DNA of 64,000 nucleotides from JAPPHA01 sp965221575 (GTDB lineage: Bacteria > Pseudomonadota > Alphaproteobacteria > Rhodobacterales > Rhodobacteraceae): NCBI GenBank assembly GCA_965221575.1, contig CBDCSM010000011.1:310001-374000 (forward strand). The letters are read 5' to 3'. Both the position numbers and the translations under genes were made by a program. A model generated the notes under the pieces. That model did not search any database, was not told the origin of the DNA, and worked only from the letters and a program-made list of their open reading frames with translations. Positions 44,641-52,379 of this stretch are shown in pieces (the stretch's first letter is position 1; every line of letters begins with the position of its first letter).

Positions 44641-46599
44641 ATGTCCCCGAGAATCGATATCACCCTCCCCGACGGAAGTATTCGTCACTACCCGGAGGGA
44701 GTGACTGGCCAGGTAGTCGCTGAAAGCATTTCGACGTCGTTGGCCAAGGCCGCGATTTCCTGCACGGTCAACGGCGAACACACCGATCTTTCGAGGGAGA
44801 TTCAATCGGCCTCGTCCGTCGCGATCCATACCATGAAGGATGAAGCCGTCGCGCTGGAACTCATCCGTCACGATTGCGCCCATGTCATGGCGCGCGCCGT
44901 CCAGGAGATCTGGCCGGAAACCAAGGTCACGATCGGCCCCGTGATCGAGAACGGGTGGTATTACGATTTTGATCGCGAAGATCCGTTTTCCACTGACGAC
45001 CTCTTGGCAATCGAACGGAAAATGAAAGAGATCATCGCTCTCCGGGATCCGGTTCGAACCGAGGTCTGGGACCGCACACGCGCACTCGGGTTCTACGAAC
45101 AGTCCGGCGAGCCGTTCAAGATCGAACTCATCGAAGCCATCCCCGAAGGCGAAGACATCCGCATGTACTGGCACGGCCACTGGCAGGACCTCTGCCGGGG
45201 TCCGCACCTGGTCCATACCGGACAGATTCCCGCCGACGCGTTTCGTTTGACTTCGGTCGCCGGCGCGTATTGGCGCGGCGACAGCCGGAACCCGATGCTG
45301 CAACGGATTTACGGGGTCGCATTCAAAAACCGGAAAGACCTGCAGGCGCACCTCCGCATGATCGAGGAGGCGGAGAAAAGGGATCACCGCAAGCTCGGCA
45401 AGTCGATGGCCCTGTTCCATCTGCAGGAAGAGGCGCCCGGCATGGTCTTCTGGCACCCCAATGGCTGGACCGTCTACCGTGCTCTGGAAGACTACATGCG
45501 GCGACGCCTCGACGCTGCCGGATACCTCGAAGTCCGGACGCCCCAGGTTGTCGACCGCAAGCTGTGGGAGGCGTCGGGTCACTGGGAAAAGTATCGCGAG
45601 AACATGTTCATCACCGAGATCGACGAAGAGCATGCCCGCGAAAAACGCGTGAACGCGCTCAAACCCATGAATTGCCCGTGCCACGTCCAGATCTACAACC
45701 GGGGGACCAAGTCCTATCGTGACCTTCCGCTGCGCCTGGCGGAATTCGGATCCTGCCACCGTTACGAAAGTTCCGGATCCATGCATGGCCTCATGCGCGT
45801 GCGCGGGTTCGTCCAGGACGACGCCCACATCTTTTGCACCGAAGACCAGATCGAGTCCGAAACCGCCCTGTTCATCGAGTTGCTCGGGCGGATTTACCGG
45901 GATCTGGGATTCCCGACGTTCGACGTGAGGCTGTCAACCCGCCCGGAGGTCCGCGTGGGTTCTAACGAAATCTGGGACAAGGCGGAATTCGCCCTCGAGT
46001 CGGCCACCCGAAAACATGGCCTCCAGTTCGAGATCGATCCGGGTGAGGGAGCGTTCTACGGACCAAAGCTCGACTTCGTCCTGACCGACGCCATCGGACG
46101 CGAATGGCAGTGCGGAACCTTTCAGGCGGACTTCACGCTGCCGGAGAGGCTCGGGGCCGAGTATGTCGGCGCCGACGGAAACAAGCACCGCCCGGTCATG
46201 ATGCATCGGGCGATTCTCGGATCTTTCGAACGCTTCATCGGCATACTGATCGAAAACTATGCCGGGAATCTTCCCATGTGGCTTGCCCCCAGGCAGGCGG
46301 TTGTCGCGTCAATCGTGTCGGACGCCAACGATTACGCATCCGAAACGACGCAATTGCTGCGCGACGCCGGTGTTCGGGCAGAGGCCGATATCCGGAACGA
46401 AAAGATCAACTACAAGGTTCGTGAGCATTCGGTCGGCAAGGTGCCGGTCGTGATCGCGGTCGGGAAGAGAGAGATCGAGGACCAGACGGTTTCGGTTCGC
46501 CGGCTCGGACACAAGGGGGTCGAGGTCATGGGACGGGACGCATCGATCTTGGCCCTGGTCCGCGACACCTGTCCACCGGACCTTCGCGACCTCGCGTGA
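44641..46599 (+). CDS. thrS: Threonyl-tRNA synthetase
   Basis: About 652 residues. It charges tRNA-Thr. The N-terminus has the TGS domain, then the second additional domain for editing (HDCAHVMARAVQ, then LCRGPHL), the class II core with PMNCPCH (zinc Cys), motif 2 around the GSCHRYESSGSMHGLMRVRG loop and motif 3 HRAILGSFERF, then the anticodon-binding domain. GAGGCGGAG precedes the ATG. The infC-rpmI-rplT genes that follow it in some bacteria are absent here. Confidence 0.97.
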   Translation: MSPRIDITLPDGSIRHYPEGVTGQVVAESISTSLAKAAISCTVNGEHTDLSREIQSASSVAIHTMKDEAVALELIRHDCAHVMARAVQEIWPETKVTIGPVIENGWYYDFDREDPFSTDDLLAIERKMKEIIALRDPVRTEVWDRTRALGFYEQSGEPFKIELIEAIPEGEDIRMYWHGHWQDLCRGPHLVHTGQIPADAFRLTSVAGAYWRGDSRNPMLQRIYGVAFKNRKDLQAHLRMIEEAEKRDHRKLGKSMALFHLQEEAPGMVFWHPNGWTVYRALEDYMRRRLDAAGYLEVRTPQVVDRKLWEASGHWEKYRENMFITEIDEEHAREKRVNALKPMNCPCHVQIYNRGTKSYRDLPLRLAEFGSCHRYESSGSMHGLMRVRGFVQDDAHIFCTEDQIESETALFIELLGRIYRDLGFPTFDVRLSTRPEVRVGSNEIWDKAEFALESATRKHGLQFEIDPGEGAFYGPKLDFVLTDAIGREWQCGTFQADFTLPERLGAEYVGADGNKHRPVMMHRAILGSFERFIGILIENYAGNLPMWLAPRQAVVASIVSDANDYASETTQLLRDAGVRAEADIRNEKINYKVREHSVGKVPVVIAVGKREIEDQTVSVRRLGHKGVEVMGRDASILALVRDTCPPDLRDLA

Positions 46600-46651
46600 T
46601 CACCGTTTTCTCGTAAACGTGGTTCAGACCAGGACAAGCGGCGTCCGTCAT

Positions 46652-46984
46652 TCAGGCCGATGTCCTTGTCGGGTGCCGAGAGGTGGAACGAGATCGTTTT
46701 CCCGGTGCCGCGGCAGCCCCGGTGAAGAAGTCGGCAAGACGCCGCACCGTGCCAGGAACCTCGCCGGCTTCTCGCGTCGAAAACAGGTAAGTGCCGGACA
46801 GAACCCGCGTGGAGGATCGGTGCGCGATGGTTGCACGGAGACCTTCGAGCGGCCCTTCCGGGTGCGCCATACGCTCATGGAAATCCGCCTGTCCTGCTTC
46901 AAGCCTGTCCACGTGGCCCTCAAACCGATCCATGCGCGCGGTGACATGCCGCCACCCGTTCAGGACCAGGCCTGCCAGGGCGAT
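46652..46984 (-). pseudogene. Remnant of a small membrane/coiled-coil protein
   Basis: In the minus-strand frame from 46984 the sequence reads ALAGLVLNGWRHVTARMDRF, then EGHVDRLEAGQADFHERM and EGPLEGLRATIA, before the frame loses character. This order of hydrophobic start, RxDRxExRxDRLEAGQADxxERM heptads and LEGLREAI matches a common small membrane-anchored coiled-coil family. The frame lacks a start codon and continues into unrelated sequence after RATIA, so it looks decayed. Confidence 0.5.
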
Positions 46985-47165
46985 TCAAACGCCAGGCTCC
47001 CGTTCCGGCATGGCATCCCGGATCGTGCCATTCCCGTCTCATCGCGGGACCTGGAAATCCAGGTTTCGGGATTCCCGGGGCGTCGTATCCTGACTGCTTT
47101 GGACCTTTCCGTGACGCCTCGGCGAATCTGCGTTAACTTCATTTCCCGCGAGACCCCGCCTGGAC

Positions 47166-49586
47166 TCAAGCCCTCAGCCGTTTGCCTTCCGGGTCAAACG
47201 CGGGCACTTCGAGCATGACCGCCCTGTGGGGGCGGCCGAGAATCGCGACATCGAATTCGCGCCCCGGTTGCACGTGCTCGGTCCCGATGAACGCGAGGGC
47301 GATCGATTTCCCGACCGAATATCCATACGCGCCCGAACTCACCCGCCCGACAGGGGTTCCATCTGTCCGAAAAACGGGTTCGCCGCCGGCGGCGTCGGCG
47401 TTCTCCGTTTCAACCGCAAGGTTGACGAACAGTTCGCGGGGGGGACGTTCCCGGATCTCCTCGAAGGCGTCTCGACCAAGGAATGCCTGTTTCTCCATCT
47501 TGATCAACCGGTCCAGGCCGACCTCGTGGGGCCAGTATTCCGGGGAGTACTCACGACTCCAGGACCCGTAACCCTTCTCAACCCTGAGGCTGAGCAAGGA
47601 CCGGCTACCGACTGGGCGGACGTCAAGGTCTTGCCCGGCGTCAAAGAGAGCGTCGTGCAACTTGACCTGGAACTCGTCCGGAACATAGATTTCCCACCCG
47701 AGATCTCCCGTGAACGAGACCCTCAACCCGACAGCATCGATGCCGGCGACCGTCAGACGACGCGAGCGCATGAATCGCCAGGACTCGTTAGCCAAGTCCT
47801 CCTGGGTCAGTCGTCTCAGCAATTCCCGGGACTTCGGCCCTGCCACGTTGAATCCGCACCAGGCGTCGCTGACGCTTTCGAAACGGACGCTGTCGGGTCG
47901 CGGGACCTTGTCGAAATAGCGGCGGTGGTATCTCTCCGCGATCCCCGAACCGATGATCATGAAACTCTCGCGCTCAAGCCGGGTTACGGTAAAATCCCCG
48001 GCGATCCCCCCGCGTTCGCCGAGCAGCGGCGTCAGGCACGAACGGCTGTCTTCTTTCGGAACGTGGTTGGCTATGACCTGGTCGAGCCACTCGGCCGATC
48101 CTTCGCCACTCACGAGGTACTTCCCGAAGTTCGACACGTCGACGATACCGACGCTTCGACGCAGTGCACGACATTCCTCTCCGACCGCCTCGAACCAGGC
48201 TTGCCGGGTGAAGCCATAGGTCTCGTGGGCGTCGCCATCCTTTCCGGCAAACCATTGCGGATGCTCCCAGCCGTAACTCTGGCCAAACACGCATCCCATG
48301 GATTTCTGTGTCTCGTAAACAGGCCGGGTCTTGAGCGGACGGCCGGCGTCGCGTTCCTCGTAGGGGAAATGGATCGCAAATCGCCTGGAATACTGGTCGG
48401 CCACCTTTTCCTTGACGAAACGCCGGCCCGCCCATTCACCGTATCGCGCGAGGTCCCACGGGAACATGTCGAGTTCCGGTTCGCCTTCGACGATCCATTG
48501 CGCCGACATCAACCCGAGTCCTCCCGACTGCGAGAAGCCCGGTATGATCCCGCAACAGCAGAAATAGTTCCGCAGTTCCGGTACGGGACCGTAAAGTGCC
48601 GCGGCATCGGGCGACCAGATCATCGGGCCGTTGATGACACGCTTGATCCCCGCGGTCGCCGCCGCCGGAACCCGGTCCAGAGCCCGGAGCATGTTGTCTT
48701 CGATCCGGTCCAGGTCATCGGCGAAAAGCTCGTGCCCGAAGTCAGCGGGGGTGCCGTCCTCCGCCCAAAACCGCGGATCCTGTTCGTATGCCCCGATCAG
48801 AAGCCCATTGCCTTCCTGCCGCATGTAGTACTCGCCATCCCTGTCCGCGACCGACGGCAGGCGCCTTCCCAGCGCCTCGATTTCGGGAAGCGTTTCCGTC
48901 ACGAAATACTGGTGTTCGGTCGGTTGCAGCGGCAATTCGAAACCGGCAAGGGCAGCGACTTCACGTGCCCACAGGCCTGCCGCGTTGATCACCCAGTTCG
49001 TGCGTATGTTTCCGCGCGGTGTCTCCACATCCCACGTCCCGTCCGGACGCGGGACGGTCGCCGTAACAGGCGTGAACCGGTGAATCTCCGCTCCACGTTG
49101 CCTGGCCCCCGCCGCATAGGCATGGGTGACTCCTGACGGATCCACGTTTCCACCGTCGGGCTCGAACATCACGCAGCGGATTCCCTCGAGATTGACCAGC
49201 GGATGCAACTCGCGTGTTTCGTCCAGGCCAACTTCGTAGAAATCGACCCCGAAGTACCTGGCCTTGGCCGCCTGGATACGAAGCTGGTGCTCGCGATCCT
49301 CCGTCTGGGCCATGTACAGGGAGCCCGGCTGGAAGACTCCACACCCCTGCCCGGTCTCCTCCTCCAGTTCGCGGTAAAGCTGCATGGTGTAGTACTGGAG
49401 TTTCGAGATGTTGTTGTGATCGTGAAGCCCGTGAAGGTTCGCAGCCGCGTGCCAGGTCGAGCCGGAGGTCAACTCGTCCCGCTCCAGAAGAACGACGTCG
49501 GTCCATCCCAGTTTGGCAAGATGATACAGGATGGAACAGCCGACCAACCCGCCACCGATGACGACCGCTTGCGCGTGAGATTTCAT
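47166..49586 (-). CDS. FAD-dependent dehydrogenase fused to GcvT, second copy (dimethylglycine/sarcosine dehydrogenase type)
   Basis: About 806 residues with the same domain order as the protein at 27260: FAD motif VVIGGGLVGCSILYHL, GSTWHAA with the His that carries FAD in relatives, FAO_M and GcvT domains, and the C-terminal barrel. It is divergent from the LysR gene, with a dyad in between, and so is probably under LysR control. AGGGAAACCC precedes the ATG at 49586. The substrate is likely an N-methylated amino acid. Sequence differences from the first copy are large enough to suggest a different substrate. Confidence 0.9.
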   Translation of the reverse strand: MKSHAQAVVIGGGLVGCSILYHLAKLGWTDVVLLERDELTSGSTWHAAANLHGLHDHNNISKLQYYTMQLYRELEEETGQGCGVFQPGSLYMAQTEDREHQLRIQAAKARYFGVDFYEVGLDETRELHPLVNLEGIRCVMFEPDGGNVDPSGVTHAYAAGARQRGAEIHRFTPVTATVPRPDGTWDVETPRGNIRTNWVINAAGLWAREVAALAGFELPLQPTEHQYFVTETLPEIEALGRRLPSVADRDGEYYMRQEGNGLLIGAYEQDPRFWAEDGTPADFGHELFADDLDRIEDNMLRALDRVPAAATAGIKRVINGPMIWSPDAAALYGPVPELRNYFCCCGIIPGFSQSGGLGLMSAQWIVEGEPELDMFPWDLARYGEWAGRRFVKEKVADQYSRRFAIHFPYEERDAGRPLKTRPVYETQKSMGCVFGQSYGWEHPQWFAGKDGDAHETYGFTRQAWFEAVGEECRALRRSVGIVDVSNFGKYLVSGEGSAEWLDQVIANHVPKEDSRSCLTPLLGERGGIAGDFTVTRLERESFMIIGSGIAERYHRRYFDKVPRPDSVRFESVSDAWCGFNVAGPKSRELLRRLTQEDLANESWRFMRSRRLTVAGIDAVGLRVSFTGDLGWEIYVPDEFQVKLHDALFDAGQDLDVRPVGSRSLLSLRVEKGYGSWSREYSPEYWPHEVGLDRLIKMEKQAFLGRDAFEEIRERPPRELFVNLAVETENADAAGGEPVFRTDGTPVGRVSSGAYGYSVGKSIALAFIGTEHVQPGREFDVAILGRPHRAVMLEVPAFDPEGKRLRA

Positions 49587-49678
49587 TTGGGTTTCCCTGG
49601 ACTCGAATTGTGTCGTGTCGAAGAGGCATGGTGTCAACACTTTGCCAAGGGAAACAATCGCCCTTGTTTATATAAAAA

Positions 49679-49702
49679 ATAAGTATGCTTTAAATTACTT
49701 AT
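49679..49702. promoter_or_regulatory. Dyad between the dehydrogenase gene and lysR
   Basis: ATAAGTA (49679-49685) and TACTTAT (49696-49702) are exact inverted arms separated by ten bases, in an AT-rich stretch unlike the rest of the window. It is placed where a LysR regulator would bind between divergent genes. It abuts the TATAAT at 49709 ahead of the regulator. Confidence 0.6.
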
Positions 49703-49708
49703 CGGTTA

Positions 49709-49714
49709 TATAAT
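49709..49714 (+). promoter_or_regulatory. Consensus -10 five bases before the lysR start codon
   Basis: A perfect TATAAT ends five bases before the lysR ATG at 49719. No ribosome binding site lies between them. If the hexamer is used, transcription would start at or very near the ATG and give a leaderless message. A matching -35 is weak. Confidence 0.45.
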
Positions 49715-49718
49715 CGCC

Positions 49719-50684
49719 ATGCCCGGCCTCGACCTTGATCTCCTTCGCACCTTCGTCTCGGTCAGCGAGCATCGCGACGTGACAAGGGCGGCGCACGCGC
49801 TCGGCGTAACCCAACCCGCGGTGACCAGAAAACTCCGGCGCCTGGAACTTGTCCTGGAGACACGGCTGTTCGATCGGTCCCGGCGTCCAATGGTGTTGAC
49901 GGGTTCCGGCCTGCTGTTGAAATCGCGGGCCCCCAGGCTGATCGACGAAGCGGACAACCTGATCACGGACATCAGGACCCGTCATCGGGAGGGCCGCGGG
50001 AACCTGTGTATCGGCATGCCGGACTCCCTGTCGGAAATCATGGGAGCCGAGATCGTCAGCGTGCTCACGGGCCTGGCCCGCAAGATCGAACTCCGATCGG
50101 GGACATCGCCTTGGCTCGAGTCGGCGTTTCATTCCGGGAAACTCGACCTTGCGGTGGATTCTCCACCGTTCAGGAAGACGGGATCGGCGCACACCCGGAT
50201 CCTGTTCAACGATCCGATCATGATTGCGGTTCCCGGATCCTGGAATGAACGTCCAATCACGGAGTACGTCGAGACGGAGAACTTCGTTGCCTATTCAAAC
50301 AACTCGAAGTTCGGAACGAAATGCGCCGCAGCGATGCGTCACCTCGGGGTGCGCGGCGAAGCCAGGTTCGCACTGGACAGCACGCAAAGCCTGTTGCGTT
50401 TCGTCCAGGCAGGATACGGCTGGACCATTACGTCTGCCCTGTGCCTGCTCCAGTCGCCAAAAGCACTGCGCGAGCTCCGGGTTCAACCCTGCCCCGACAC
50501 GTCGCCGAGAACGCTGTACCTGCTGCACAGCAGCAAGGACACAACCGAAATCGCCGACCCGATTGCGAGATCATGTCGTTCGGTCTTTCGACAACTCCTG
50601 GCAGCGCCCTGGAAGCAATTGTCCCGACAACTCGCGGATGAATTGAGCCGCTCCAACCCTGACGCCGACCGGTTATCTGACTGA
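49719..50684 (+). CDS. LysR-family transcriptional regulator
   Basis: About 321 residues. The winged-helix domain covers about 5-62 (FVSVSEHRDVTRAAHALGVT, then QPAVTRKLRRLE). The effector domain follows with SFGxG-like segments replaced by less typical ones (FVQAGYGWTITSALCL). It probably controls the divergent dehydrogenase gene, and perhaps the Rieske gene cluster downstream, which is on the opposite strand. The ATG at 49719 follows a consensus -10 closely. Confidence 0.88.
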   Translation: MPGLDLDLLRTFVSVSEHRDVTRAAHALGVTQPAVTRKLRRLELVLETRLFDRSRRPMVLTGSGLLLKSRAPRLIDEADNLITDIRTRHREGRGNLCIGMPDSLSEIMGAEIVSVLTGLARKIELRSGTSPWLESAFHSGKLDLAVDSPPFRKTGSAHTRILFNDPIMIAVPGSWNERPITEYVETENFVAYSNNSKFGTKCAAAMRHLGVRGEARFALDSTQSLLRFVQAGYGWTITSALCLLQSPKALRELRVQPCPDTSPRTLYLLHSSKDTTEIADPIARSCRSVFRQLLAAPWKQLSRQLADELSRSNPDADRLSD

Positions 50685-50723
50685 ACCGAAACCGGCATCG
50701 GGCGGGAGCCCTTGCTTCAGAGG

Positions 50724-50996
50724 TCATTCCTCGCGGCCATGAGCCACGAGAACCGCCTTCAATTCCTGAGATCGCGGATCGCCGGACTCGAGTGCGAACA
50801 CGTAGGACTGCGTCAGATAGAAACATCCCGCGTCGGTCTCGCCGGCCTCGAGCATTCCCCTGCCGAGACGGCCGTAGAGATCTACCAGCCTCCGCATGTT
50901 ATTTCGGGCATGTGCCTCGAGAAACTCGTCCTGCGAGAAATCCAGGCAAGGTTCACGTGATTCGTTCTCACGCAATGGGCGCTCCCGGATAATCAC
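50724..50996 (-). CDS. Small protein overlapped GTGA with the Rieske oxygenase gene
   Basis: About 90 residues. The GTG start shares bases with the Rieske TGA stop (GTGA), so translation is coupled. The sequence (IIRERPLRENESREPCLDFSQ at the N-terminus, then FLEAHARNNMRRLVDLYGRLG and FYLTQSYVFALESGDP) is charged and helical and reads like a real protein, with no obvious domain. A longer upstream frame exists but lies inside the Rieske gene. The role is unknown; a helper or regulator of the oxygenase is possible. Confidence 0.7.
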   Translation of the reverse strand: MIIRERPLRENESREPCLDFSQDEFLEAHARNNMRRLVDLYGRLGRGMLEAGETDAGCFYLTQSYVFALESGDPRSQELKAVLVAHGREE

Positions 50997-52165
50997 CCCG
51001 CTTCGGTTGATTGACCGGACTGGCGCCCGTTCAGGCATTGCTTCGCCACCCATTCGTGAAACCTGTAGGTCGGACTGTCCATGACGGGGGAAAACCTTCC
51101 CCCGTCGAAAAACGGCCCTTGGCGTCCCTTCTGCATACCCTCGACCACGAAAACGTCCTCGAGGAAAACGCCCCGCCACAGGGAAGAGTTCCTCTCGCGA
51201 AGCGCGCGGAACTCGTCTCCACGCGCCGAAGGATGGGCGTAATAGATCGATACGTGTTCGCGGGTTCGCGATGGCCCGAGTGGCTCCAGGACGATCGAGA
51301 ACAGGTGATCGCAATGCACGCCCAGCAGGACATTGGGGAAAAGAGAAACGTATTCGGACCCCGTGTCCCATTTTTTCGACAGGTTCGCGAAGTTCGGGAA
51401 ATTCCGGCCATCGTCGTCTTCAACTTGCCGATAGACGAGCGATCCCTGCCCGGAACAACTTGCCGGCTCCTCGATGTGGTAATGGTCCTCGAGCCGGGAA
51501 TAGCTGTTCAGTCCCGGATGCACCCACGGAAGGTGATAGCTCTCGCAGTTGTTCTCGACCGCAAGTTTCCAGTTGCACGCGATGTCGATCGAGAACGCGC
51601 TGTCCTCACCGCCGTGCCATGCCGGCTGTTCGAAATCCGACCACCGGGCAAGCAATCCCTTGTGCACCTGTTCGAATGGCTCCGCGGTACCGGACAGGTT
51701 GACGAAGATGATATCCATGTAGACGCAGGAACGTATTCGCGTCAGTCCCAGTTCTTCGCGCCTGATCTCCGCATGGATGTTCTGACCGGGGCCGCCGACG
51801 TGAGGCGTTGATCTCAGTGATCCATCGAGCCCGTAACACCAGGAATGGTACGGGCACCGAAACGTGCCGCGAATGTTCTTTCGCTCCTGAACGAGGATCA
51901 TTCCGCGGTGACTGCAGACGTTCTGGTAGACCGAGATCGACCCGTCTTCCCGCCTGACCGCGACCAGCGGAAACCCGACGAACTCGAGAGGCATGGCGTC
52001 ACCAGGCTCGGGGATGTCCTTTCCGAACCCGACTCCGGCCCAATTGCGCGAAAGAATGATCTCTCGTTCCTCCGCGAACGCGCCTTCATCGGTGTAGTGC
52101 GAATTCGGCAGCCCGTGCGCCTGTGCAACGGGGCGAATCACATTCCGAAGAACTGCATGATCCAT
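50993..52165 (-). CDS. Rieske-type ring-hydroxylating or demethylating oxygenase, alpha subunit
   Basis: About 390 residues. The Rieske [2Fe-2S] cluster is bound by C84-x-H86 (CSHRG) and C104-x2-H107 (CPYHSW). The mononuclear iron site has E208, H211 and H216 (NNCESYHLPWVHP) and Asp in EDVFVVEGMQKG. This last segment and the length resemble quaternary-amine oxygenases (choline, glycine betaine and stachydrine demethylases) as much as aromatic dioxygenases. No reductase or beta subunit is adjacent. AAAGGTGCAGC precedes the ATG at 52165. Confidence 0.9.
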   Translation of the reverse strand: MDHAVLRNVIRPVAQAHGLPNSHYTDEGAFAEEREIILSRNWAGVGFGKDIPEPGDAMPLEFVGFPLVAVRREDGSISVYQNVCSHRGMILVQERKNIRGTFRCPYHSWCYGLDGSLRSTPHVGGPGQNIHAEIRREELGLTRIRSCVYMDIIFVNLSGTAEPFEQVHKGLLARWSDFEQPAWHGGEDSAFSIDIACNWKLAVENNCESYHLPWVHPGLNSYSRLEDHYHIEEPASCSGQGSLVYRQVEDDDGRNFPNFANLSKKWDTGSEYVSLFPNVLLGVHCDHLFSIVLEPLGPSRTREHVSIYYAHPSARGDEFRALRERNSSLWRGVFLEDVFVVEGMQKGRQGPFFDGGRFSPVMDSPTYRFHEWVAKQCLNGRQSGQSTEAG

Positions 52166-52379
52166 GCTGCACCTTTCGTCTTGGACCTGGCGTACCATCC
52201 GGACAATGCAGGACTCTCCGGTTAAATCAAGTCATCAATTCACGCGCATCATCGCGTCTCCGTTCGCAGGGGTGTTCGCGTCTTGATCTTGGTGTTTTCA
52301 GCGCGGTGGACGGTCAACCGTCGAAACCTGGCAACGGCCGGATCCGGAACCCGGAGGACAGGGAATCGGGCCGCGGCGT
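52166..52379. other. Intergenic region with a 14-base palindrome
   Basis: The 214-base gap upstream of the Rieske gene contains the dyad GACGGT-CA-ACCGTC (52309-52322). It may be an operator for the Rieske gene, but it is 144 bases from the start codon and no regulator can be assigned. Confidence 0.4.

Noticed and set aside
44530..45828. A 432-codon minus frame
   Set aside because: It is antisense to thrS.
46600..46625. Weak hairpin after thrS considered as terminator
   Set aside because: The stem has a bulge and no T tract follows.
47226..49136. A 636-codon plus frame
   Set aside because: It is antisense to the GcvT-fused dehydrogenase, which has all domain motifs.
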